A stretch of DNA of 64,000 bases from Azorinus chamasolen (Eukaryota; Mollusca; Bivalvia; Cardiida; Solecurtidae), in NCBI GenBank assembly GCA_963576725.1, contig OY755252.1, positions 55,558,431 to 55,622,430 of the forward strand, written 5' to 3'. Numbering within the stretch: position 1 is the stretch's first letter; each line of letters begins with the position of its first letter. Both the position numbers and the translations under genes were made by a program. Positions 13,801-25,800 of this stretch are shown here, piece by piece. The notes under the pieces are model-generated. The model ran no database searches. It saw only the letters and a program-made list of their open reading frames with translations, and was not told where the DNA came from.

Positions 13801-16800
13801 CTGCAAAAAAAGTAGGGTAAACTTTTATTTGTTCTGAAGAATGCTTATAAAACTCAGTGTTACATAAGCGTGTGCATTTTAATAGAAGAGAAATTCAGCA
13901 AACCTCAAGTTGATAGCAGGCAAAAGGTTACAACTCATCTAAACAGAAGTGAAACAGTATTATAATGGCACATTGAGTCAATACTGTCATTGTCGCCGAA
14001 ATACATCCACTGTCGTCAAAAGTAAATTAAGAATAAGATATCGCCATAACCACAGGGCACCATCACAATGAATTATGAACCTCGACAGACAAAAAAATGT
14101 ATAGACGTCTATATATCTAGTGTTCATACATTTTTTTCCTGTTGAGGTTCATAATTCATTGTGACTGTGCCCTGTGGTCATAACACACTTACATCCAACT
14201 GGAGTTTGATTTGTCCTTGACATGACACAGATATCTAAATATGATGCGTAAATTAAAACATTTGCAAGAATAACTTTTTTATTTCTCCACCAAACCCTAT
14301 GTTGTGACCATTCTTTAGAATCGTATCTTCGAGACGACTCTAAAGAGCGGTCGAAACATAGGGTTTGGTAGAGAAATGACGGTTTTAGTACTTGAGTACG
14401 CACGTTTATCTGTTGCTCTGCGGGACAAAATTCAAAAGTTGCAACTCATTGACATGATCATATATCAGGCGCGGATTTAAAGGGGACGGAGCCGGCGTAC
14501 ACCCCCACTAAAATTGCCTAACCAAACCAAATTAGTAATATTTTAGATCAATATACAGTAATACCTCTCTATAACGGCCACTAAATTGTGTTAATTAGTT
14601 TGTATTTGGAGCATGTGGTTGCTGAAAGCAAGGTGAAAGTAAAACAGAACGCTCCCATAGGAGCGTTCTGTTTTACTTTCACCTTGCTTTAAGCAGCCAT
14701 CTGCCTTTAACAAAGCTGTTTTTCAACATGTATCTATACAAACACACTATTTATGTATGTCATCAAACATAAAAATTCTACGACTCCCCCCCCCCCCCCC
14801 CATAATCTGAAATCCTGAGTCCGCACCTGGGTTTATCTGTTGCTCTGCGCGACACAATTCAAAAGTTGCAACTCCATGACACGAGTATATATGTCAAGTA
14901 TGACGTATCTACTTCCTATAGTTCAACAATTAGCAACAGGCTATCAAATCGAATGCCTACCACACGGTCTGCTTTTAAAAAATAAAGATCAGGAAGGGTG
15001 GCTATGCTTATTGACAATTTGTTCAACATGTAGTAATTAATGGGGGATGGAGCAAGTTGCAGAATCACCCCTCAAACACAAAATAAGACTCGTTCAAAAT
15101 ACATATATGGACAAGTTCATTAAGAAATGCAGGTTTAACCATTATAACCATATATACGTCATTTAACGCTTTTGCAAACAAAGTAGACCCAGATTAGATA
15201 AATAGACAAGAATACTCATATGAGAGATGAGAGACAGGAGCTGTTCGCATTACGTTCAGTCAGCGTCAACCGATAACCTGTTGTTGTTTTTAGGTTTCGG
15301 ACTACTTTCCGAAACCTAATAGTAATGCATCCCCAGGGCATGCCTCAAGCAAATTTATAAAGAAATTCATATCCCATAATGCGCAATCAGACCACTGTTA
15401 TACTACGAAATATCAATTTATGCTTAGAATGCATACGTTCATTAACCCAAATGCAGACATTTTGAATGGTTTAACATTGACAGAATGTTTATCACGTAGC
15501 GCCGATTATGCGATTTAGTTATCTACGGGTGTATTTCACCCGTATTTCTACGTTCATTTTGCCAAAAATGTGATTTTGATAACACCCCTTGACAAAAATA
15601 TAGTTCCAAGTGCAATGCATTTGATAAACGATATCGATAATTTTTTATTTGGTATTTGTGTCAATTATTAAAATGCGGATGCAACTGTTGCAATTACCAA
15701 TAATTTTGCCGTGTAAAATGCTACGTTATATGATAAATTTGGTCGCGTACGAATATATACCACAGAGCGCCGGTAAAAATGAACCAGAAAGTAATCGACA
15801 TCTAAAAGTCGGGCGTTTATTTGAAATCTACAAGCATTTCTTGAATTTGTCGGATTGGTACAGAAAACGTTACGGAGAAAACAGTAATGAATAATGGTCG
15901 GAACGTCGTCAATCTCTACATATTACACACGAACTATGGGAATGAAGATAACGACTGGAAATTGCAGGATACAGTATAAACACCCGATATGACGGGTATG
16001 ACTCATATCCGCGGATATGAATTTCGCAGCCTAAAATCGGTCACAATTTAAGCATTATTTTTCTTATTAGAAAAACCTTTCATCGAGCTTATTGGCTAAT
16101 ATTGTCCATATTTATTATTTGAAATACGTAAATTTAATATTCATTGCATAATAAGTAGTAACAGCCTGGAAAATTCTACTCTTCCGCTCGCTATGACGAG
16201 TAAAATAAAAAAATAATAAATATAAAATAAATAAATTATTATTTGATATATTGTAATTTAGTTTATAAATAAATAAAATTTAATAATTTAATTTATTTAT
16301 TATTATTTTTATTAATAATAATAATTTATTATTATAATAAAAATAAATTAAAAAATAAATAAAATAAAATAATAAATAAATTTAATATAATTTAATTTAT
16401 TTAATTTAATTTACTGTAGTTATAGCTGAAGTTGAAGAAAGCTAAAAAAAATCATAATATTCGGCACCGACCCTTCTGCACGAAGGAGCACGGACCGTAG
16501 TGAAACGTTCCGGAGATATATGGATAACCTTGAGCTTCAAAAGCAATCTGTATTCTGAATACATCAGAAGTATTTATATTGAGTTTAGAAGATCATAATT
16601 ATATTTTTACATAATGTGTGACAAGCATCGTAAACATTGATCATAGACTTTTCTGTTCTATAAGACCCATGTTTATAATGTGTGTAATGTGTTAGGAGAC
16701 TTGGTACCAGGTTGTAAGCATTTAAGGATAATTACTCCAATTATAGAGAGTTAGTAGTTATAAAAAAGATAAAGTGGACTTATTTTATTGTATGTGTTAC

Positions 16801-19800
16801 ATAATGTTAATTATAACATAAGATGAACGTATATAATTCTTGACAATTTTTTGTTTGTAGTGTGTGTTTAAGCTTTTCCCCCAGCATTAATCTGTGTTAA
16901 CATACAAGCATGCTGTTATTTTCACCCCTGGTATATAATAATGTCCCAAAATGAAGTAGAGGGACATATTGTGTTTGCTCCGTTTCTTATTCTTATTATT
17001 CTTTCTTCCGATTCTGATTCTTCCAATTGTTCTTCTTCCGTCATGAACTTGTCCAGAGCATTTCTCAGTAAGACTAAGTAATTGTCCGATCCTAATGAAA
17101 CTTCATATGAATATTGCTTGATACATGCAGATGTACATCCCACTTTTTATTTTTTGAAAATCACCATAACTAAATGGTTGGCTATAATTGGTCGAAATTT
17201 AGATAGTGTTTGGCGAAGTTATATATCATTCGATTTTTTGCTGAAAATTGGTATCATGGGATATTTGAGTACTCCAAATCAATTGGTTTGTGTTTCGAAA
17301 GTACATATACAGTATTGGTTGATTTTGCTAAAAATTGGTATTACGGTATATTTTAGCACTCGGGACTAATTTATAGGTCTTTTTAAAGAATTGGTTGCCA
17401 TAGTAACTGAGTGGTGGCTCTGATTGGTCGAAAATTTAGATATTTTTCGGCAAATTCAGATACTGTTCGATTTTGCCGAAAATTGGTATGTCGGGATATT
17501 TTGACACTCAGAATTGATTGGTATGTCTTTCGAAATGATTTGTTGGTATGGAAACTGAATGGTGAGATCTGATTGGTAAAAAGTTTAGATATTCAAATTT
17601 GCTGAAAATTGGCATTTAGGGGTATTTGGGTATCCCAAACTCAGTCAAGTTGTTTTGAAATACTTGGTTGCCATGGTAATGGAGTAGTGTCCTCTGAATG
17701 GGTCACAATTTACATATTAGATTTTTCGGAAAATTTGGCCAGTAGGGATATATATGCAGTTGTTTTAAAAGTGCTGGTTGTCATGTAACCAAGTGCTCAC
17801 TAATGTACTGTTATTGGTTGAAATTTAGATATTATGCTCACCAATAACAGTTGTAAGTTTCGTTTAGGGGACATTCTGCAACATATTCTGTTACAATTAG
17901 ATCTTGTCAACTGTATGATATTTAGATTCACATGGCATATATAATTTATCCAAACGTGGTTGTAGTGTATAGATGGATAGGTGATTGATGCACGCCAAAT
18001 ACTGTTACAATCCACCAGTTAGTAGCAGAAATATGACCCTTTGTTGCTTTCAGATAGCCATATAGGAAATATGACTGTTAGATGTCATATCTTTGAACAG
18101 CTTGCTCAGATTTCATTTAAATTTGACGGAGTATTTACATGGATAGGTGCATGAGGCACAATATATGACGCCAACGTCGGCCAAATAATAATAGAGTAAT
18201 GGCCCTTTACTAAATTCAAATATAAATTTAAGTAAACTTCGGGCAAATTGAACTATTGGAACTGCACTGTGTGCTACTGGTCATCAATTTATTTCTTTAA
18301 ACAATATTATAAACACTGACAGGATTTTCAGAAAAGTTCACAGCAATTATGTTCAGATGACCGGTCAATTTTAACAAACAGTTCCATTAAACACCATTTT
18401 AGTTCAGGAAATAATGCTTTAGAGGTCATCTAACTATGTATTAATGGTACCAGTCCTTCCCTACCAAGCTTTTTCGTATTGTAAAGTCACAATCGACATA
18501 TATATGGTCCGAAACCTTCAGTACTGTCAGTACTTTGATTTAAATCCTGTATACATATCTAGATCGTTAACCCATTCCCGCATATTGACGCCTTTTGACG
18601 CTTCTGTAAAAGTCACTTTATGAAACCATTGTGGTAAATGGTTTCAAAACTACACAATATCGAAAAATTCATTTTCTCTAGTTAATGCTCCATTTTGGTA
18701 GATTTAATCAAAGAGATTAGGTCTAAAAATAGCCTAAGTGGGAATGGGTTAAGATAGGTTCTACTGTATAAAATTATTATTGTTCCTCTTACGTACATGC
18801 GCGATATCGTTACGATTATTACATGACGTTGTTTGACGTCATCGAGGTCATTGGTGACAACGTCATTTCATTTCAAATGTTATGCAAGACATGGGACAGT
18901 GTATTACTATAATTTTCATTCGAAAAGATAAATAATATGGAGTGTGGACAGTATAAGGACATTACCTACAGATCCTTGAAAGGTATTTATTGACCTTTTA
19001 TAACCCTTTACTCTATGAACATCCATGAAAGAAATAATGACATATTTGTATATAGATCTATTCATTAGATTATTTATGTTTATAATGGCATGGGAAGCGT
19101 TTGACCAAGATGGAGTCTATATATTAAGATGTAATCACGGTATCAGATAATTTCTATCCAGGTGAGACATTGTGTTACTCGGCTTCTCATCTGGATCCAA
19201 ATGATAAAATTAAGGCATGATCACAGATTCGCTGTTTTGATAGAAGCTAGGAACCAAGAGTAAATGTTTTAGAGTATTCCAGAGTTTTGTCTCTGATAAT
19301 GAGCTGTTTAATCTCAAGTTCTTGTAAGAGGTTAGAATTGATATTTAGAAGAAAATTATAATGATTAAATTCAGAAGAGCAGTTGCAATAAAGTATTGTT
19401 TAAAAAACGAAAGTTGTGGCATTAAATGGTTTGTACATTCGCTGATAGAGTAACGAAAACCAGACATTTTGATATTGTATAACGACGTCATATTAACAAC
19501 AGATGTCATTTCAATCTTGTAACTTACAGGACTGAGGAGGAATAACTCAACTCATGACCCTGACAACCGAGACAGTAGTTTAGAGGTCCCATCGAAACGC
19601 AACACAGTAGTTTTTCCGAAGTATCCAGAACTCTTCAGGGTCGGACCTTTACACAAGAAAATAAGAGAGTACGAAGTTATCTTGCTTGAATATGAGGAAG
19701 AAGAGGAAGAGGAAGAAGAGGATGACATAAATTATGAAAATACTGATACAGCCGCCGCTTTCGCTGCTGCTTCTCCTACTCCTTGTGATGAGGATGATGA

Positions 19801-22800
19801 CGATAATGATGATGGTGATGATGATGAATTAGATAACGAGAACGGCAGATATAATGGTGATGATGGTGATGCAGCTGCAGCGATGGTGCATGAAGAGAAT
19901 GAGTGTAACTATGAAGGGGATGCCAAGTGGAGGCATGCGAAAGAAGATAAGAATGATGATGAAGATGGTAATGATGCACATGAAGCTGATGGGGAAATGG
20001 AGAAAGAATTAAGCAAACAAAATAATGATACAGATACCCAGGAAAGAGAAGAGAAGAGTGATGATGGAGATGGTAATGATGCACGTGAAACTGATGGGGA
20101 AATGGAGAAAGAAGGAAGCAAACAAAATGATGATACATATTCAAAGGAAAGAGAAGAGAAACATGATGATGGAGATGGTAAAGATGCACGTGAAGCTGTT
20201 GGGGAAATGAAGAATGAAGGAAGCAAACACACTGATGATACAGATACCCAGGACAGAGAAGAGAAGAATGGTGGTGGAGATGGTAATGGTGCACGTGAGG
20301 CTGATGGGGAAATGGAGAAGGAAAGAAGCAAACACACTGATGATACAGATACCCAGGATAGAGAAGAGAAGAATGATGATGAAGATGGTAATGATGCACT
20401 TGTAGCTAATGGGATAGTGGAGAAGGAAGGAAGCAAACAAACTGATGATACAGATACCAAAGAAAGAGAAGAGACGAATGATAAAGATGCCAGAAATGAT
20501 GTTTCAGTTGACCCTAAGAAGGGAGGCGAGAAAAATGACGACGCTAAAGTTGATATCCCAGTTGCTCAACAATGCGATGAGGAGAAAGATGACCATGACG
20601 AGGGTTATATTTCAACTACCCACGAGAACGGAAAGGATAAAGATAATGACAATGGAGACAACTGCTCAGCTGCTCCTCCTGCAGATGGGTTAGGGTTTAA
20701 TATAACCCATATTAGTGATAGTGAAGCTGGTCATACGAACGATGATAGCAATGGACATCTTGTTGTATTTGAAGATAGAATCAAAGAAGTGAAAAGGAAC
20801 ACGTTAAAGAAAATCACCGAATCCGATAAAAATAAGAGAATGCCACAGAGCGATGATGGTGGTGGAAATAATGTTCCATTTGAGCCTGTGACGGAAGTTG
20901 TGAAATGTCAACAAAAAGATGATGATGCTAATGATCGTGGTGATTATGAAGATGATGATGACACCGACAATGAAGATGGGTGTGATTGTGATAGTGTCTT
21001 TAGCCAGAGCGAGACACAAAAAGCTGAACACGACGATTGTTTCAAGGACATCCTTACCGACGATACCCTTAGTCAATACTCGGACATTCAAACCGACACT
21101 GATGTTGAAAATGATGACGACATTGAAAATTGTGACTGGCAAACTACTAGCTTTCAAACAAATGAAGGCATAAATGGTCAAACTCAAGAGCGAACTTATA
21201 TGGACGACCAAGAAGACGATTCAGTGTCGGGTATTCTAGGAATTTATGCAAATGGCCAATATGATTTAGATTTTTTATTTCAGAAATAAAATGATATATT
21301 ATTAATATGTTTATATTCTGCTTCAGTCTTGTGTCTCATAACTCCTTTTGTGTAATCGCTGCATGACGATTTCGCTGGGATACAGTATAGTTACGAGTGG
21401 AGGACAGAGCTACAGATAATGGTGCGAACCAAAATACTAAAATCGTCATTTCTCCACCAAATCCTATACTATGACCACTCTTTAGAATCGTCTCGAAGAG
21501 ACGATTCTAAAGAGCGGTCACAGTATAGAATTTTGTGGAGAAATAAAGGAGTTATCCTTGAAACTGTTTTAATTTACACATCTTATCTGGACCTATGGAG
21601 GAAACCCCAATAGTTTTCTGTGCACAGAAGCAATTGCATTGTTTCTTGCACAGACGAACACCCCGAGTAGAACCACTGACCTACCGCAAAACTGCTGGAA
21701 GGCTTTCTAACAAGAAAAGCCTACATGCCCAAATCAGGATTCGAACCACAGCGGTGAGGGGCTAACAGACAGACCAATAAACAAACAAGAGGGCCAGAAT
21801 GGCCCTGAAGCGCTCACCAGACAATCAGAGGAGAATATTGTCAAAGTTTTAACTATATGTTTCTATAGAAAACTAGCCTGCCCTTGGGTTGGGCTAATTT
21901 TGACCCAAGAGGCACAATTTATAACTTTTGTAGAGGACCTGAACATGATGCTATGATAATGTGCCAAATATGAAAGCTGAGAACCTTCCAGTTTCAGAGA
22001 AAAAGATTTTCAAAGTTTTCACTATATGTTTCTGTTGAAAACTGCCTACCCCTGGGGCGGGGCCAATTTTTACCCCAGGGGCATAATTTATATAACTTTT
22101 GTAGAGGACCTGAACATGATGCTATGTGCAAAGTATGAAAGCTGAGAACCTCTCAGTTTCAGAGAAGAAGATATTCAAAGATTTCACATTTTTCTTTCTA
22201 TTGAAAACTGCCCACCCCTGGGCCTGGTCCAATTTTGACCCCGGGGCCATTATTTATATAAGTTTTGAAGAGAACCTGAACATGATGTTCTGTGCCATAT
22301 ATCAAAGTTGAGAGCCTTCCAGTTTCAGAGAAGAAGATTTTCAAAGATTTCACTATCTATTTCTATTGAAAACTGCCCATCCCTGGGGCGGGGCCAATTC
22401 TGACCCTGGGGCCATAATTTATATAACTTTTGTAGAGGACCTGGACATGATGCTATGTGCCAAATATGAAAGCTGAGAGCCTTCCAGTTTCAGAGAAAAA
22501 GATTTTCAAATATTTCACTATTTGTTTCTATTGAAAACTGCCACCCCTGGGGCGGGACCAATTTTGACCCCATCGCCATAATTTATATAACTTTTGTAGA
22601 GGACCTAAAGATGATTCTATGTGCCAAAGATGAAAGCTGAGAGCCTTCCAGTTTCAGACAAGAAGATTTTCAAAGATTTCACTATTTGTTTCTATTGAAA
22701 ACTGCCCACCCCTGGGGCGAGCCAATTTTGACCCCAGGGGCATAATATATATTACTTTTGTAGAGCACCTGAACATCATGCTATGTGCCAAATATGAAAG

Positions 22801-25800
22801 CTGAGAGCCTTCCAGTTTTAGAGAAGAAGATTTTCAAAATTTCACTATTTGTTTCTACTGAAAACTGCCCACCCCTGGGGCGGGGCCAATTCTGACCCTG
22901 GGGCCATAATTTATATAACTTTTGTAGAGGACCTGAACATGATACTATGTGCCAAATATGAAAGCTGAGAGCCTTCCAGTTATAGAGGAGAAGATTTATA
23001 AAGATTTCACTATTTGTTTCTATTGAAAACTGCCCACCCCTGGGGCGGGGCCAATTTTTACCCCGGGGTCATAATTTATATAACTTTTGTAGAGGACCTG
23101 AACATGATGCTATGTGCCAAATATGAAAGCTGAGAGCTTTCCAGTTTCAGAGAAGAAGATTTTCAAAGATTTCACTATTTGTTTCTATTGAAAACTGCCC
23201 ACCCCTGGGGCGGGGCCAATTCTGACCCCAGGGCCATAATTTATATAACTTTTGTAGAAGACCTGAACATGATGATATGTGCCAAATATGAAAGCTGAGA
23301 ACCTTCTGGTTTCAGAGGAGAAGATTTTTCAAAGTTTTACTATATGTTTCTATTGAAAACAAGGCACCCCTTGGGCGGGGCCAATTTTGACCCCAGGGCC
23401 ATAATTTATATAACTTTTGTAGAGGACCTAAAGATGATACTATGTGCCAAAGATGAAAGCTGAGAACCCTGTAGATTCAGAGGAGAAGATTTTTAAAAGT
23501 TCAAATTGTTGACGACTGACGACGCACGACGCACGACGGACGACGCACGCCGACGGACGACGGACATCAGGCAATCACAAAAGCTCACCCTGAGCACTTT
23601 GTGCTTTGGTGAGCTAAAAACACTAAAATTGCCAAACCAAACCAAACTAGTAATATTTTAGATAAATATACAGTAAAACCTCTCTATAACGACCACTAAA
23701 GTGTGTTAATTAGTTGGTATTTGAAGCAGGTGGCTGCTTAAAACAAGGTGAACGTAAAACAGAACGCTCCAATAGGAGCGTTCTGTTTTACATTCACCTT
23801 GCTTTAAGCAACCACCTGCCTTTAACACAGCTCTTTTTCAACATGTATTACAAACACACTATTTAGTTATGTCATCAAACATAAAAATTCTACGAACACC
23901 CCCCCCCCCCAATAATCTGAAAGTTGCAACTCCATGACACGAGTATAGTTCAAAAACCTATAGTTAAAAAATTAGCACCAGGCTATCAAATCGAATGCCT
24001 ACCACACAGTCTGCTTTAAAAAAACAACAAAGATCAGGGTCCATGCTTATAAAACTTTTAGTTGAGTCTGGATTCGTTCTCAAGTTTTTGATTGGTCAGA
24101 TTTGACCAATAAAAGCTTGAGAACTCAAATCTGACCAATCAAAAGCTTGAGAACGATCTCATATTCAACTAAAAAGTTTTACAGTGCTCCCTCTCTACAA
24201 CGACACTCTTTGGGATACGAAGATTGTATGTGTTGATCAGAGGGAGTTGTTATAGGGAGGGAAAATAAAACATAATTAGCTTGTTTGCAGATCCCCAGAT
24301 AAGGTGTTTTTCGATAACTAAAACCGTTATGCCTCAATCAAACCCTATGTTGTGACCACTCTTTAGAATCGTCACAAAGTGACGATTCTATAGAGTGGTC
24401 ACAGCATAGGATTTGATGGAGGCATAAAGAATATACAATGGAAAAAAGTTGTTTCTGGAGCCTTGTTGTTTCGGAAACAGTGACATGCGTTGTTGTAAGG
24501 AGGGGATCGTTATTGAGAGGGCCGTTGTAGGGAGGGAGCGCTGTATAAGCATGGATATTGGAAGGGTAGCTACGCTTGCTGACAGTTTGTTTAACATGTA
24601 GTTATTAATGGGGGATGGAGCAAGTTGCAGAATCACCCCTCAAACACTAAATAAGACTCGTTCAAAATACATATATGGACAAGTTCACTTAGAAATGCAG
24701 GTTTAACCATTATAACCATATATACGTCATTTAACGCTTTTGCAAACAGAGTAGACCAAGATTAGACAAATAGACAAGAATACTCAAATAGCATCATGTA
24801 GCTACCTCATATAGCAGCTTTTTTTGCATTACGTTCGGTCAGCGTTAAGTAACCGCCTGCTTTAAAAAAATATTCTGTATATCTAGACCGTTAACCCATT
24901 TGCTCCCAGTGGATTCTTCTATGTTTATGTATAGGATTAGTCCATTTTTTATCTAAGGGGTGTCTGGCTTAAATTTTCAATTTCGTTTTGTTTTATATTG
25001 AAAGTTTTATCAGCAAACAGTGTAGACTCTGATCAGACGCCGCATGATGCGGCGTCTGATCAGAGTTTACACTGTTTCCCTACGTCCAATATATGGGATC
25101 GTGGGAGCAAATGAGTTAAGATAGGTTCTACTATGTATCAAATTATTATTGTTCCATAAATACTTGAACTGCTCTGATCTAATATTTCGACTACTAAGGG
25201 CCTTTTTCAAATATTAGCATGTCAAAACACACGTCACATTTTTGTTACATGCATTCAGCCATAAAATCAAAGAGAATAATATTTTGGAATATTTGCTTCA
25301 TTTAAGAAATGAATGACGTGCTTCCGGTGTTCATGAGGTTATGCAACGCATAGCTTTACGAGCAAAGTTAGTGAAGCCCGAAGGGCTTCACGTGAATCTT
25401 TGCTCGTAAAGCTATGCGTTGCATAACCAATGAACACCGGGAGCACGTCATTTATTTCTTATATTTATATTCCATTGTATTTCTTATATTTAAGAAATGA
25501 ATGACGTGCTTCCGGTGTTCATGAGGTTATGCAACTTTCTTTTTAGAATAAGGTTATATAAGGACGTTGCAGGGCGAATGTAAATATTGTGTATTATTGT
25601 TCCCCTTACGTGTGTGCAATATCGTGACGATTATTACATGACGCTATTTGACGTCATCGGGGTCATTGGTGACAACGTCATTTCATTTTAAATGTTATGA
25701 AAGACATGGGACAATGTATTACTTCAATTTTCACTCGAAAAGATAAATAATATGGATTGTGGACAGTATAAGGACATTACCTACAGATCCTTGAAAGGTA

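Larger units (their letters stand above)
15265..18535. other. 3.3-kb segment present only in copy 1 of the duplication
   Basis: The corresponding place in copy 2 (near 24860) lacks this DNA. It starts just before a hairpin TTAGGTTTCGGA...TCCGAAACCTAA (15291-15321). It also holds an open frame of 81 codons (15649-15894, plus strand) with no recognised homology, an AT-rich stretch and a diverged tandem array. It is either an insertion in copy 1 or a loss in copy 2. Confidence 0.55.
23617..24860. repeat. Left part of duplicated segment (copy 2)
   Basis: Counterpart of 14460-15262, with a family E MITE (about 23667-23845), poly-C at 23898-23911, and two insertions absent from copy 1: an inverted repeat (24045-24180) and a TA MITE (24182-24543). 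Confidence 0.65.

Noticed and set aside
16922..17143. 73-codon minus-strand frame with an acidic stretch
   Set aside because: The coding strand is a TTC/TTA-type simple run on the plus strand and no splice sites or homology were seen.
19776..20460. 207- and 183-codon minus-strand frames (His/Tyr or Ser/Leu rich)
   Set aside because: Shadows of the acidic coding repeats on the opposite strand; same at 28298-28960.
18937..21289. TVVF in the acidic protein as a PP1-binding RVxF motif
   Set aside because: The residues before the V and between V and F do not fit the usual consensus.
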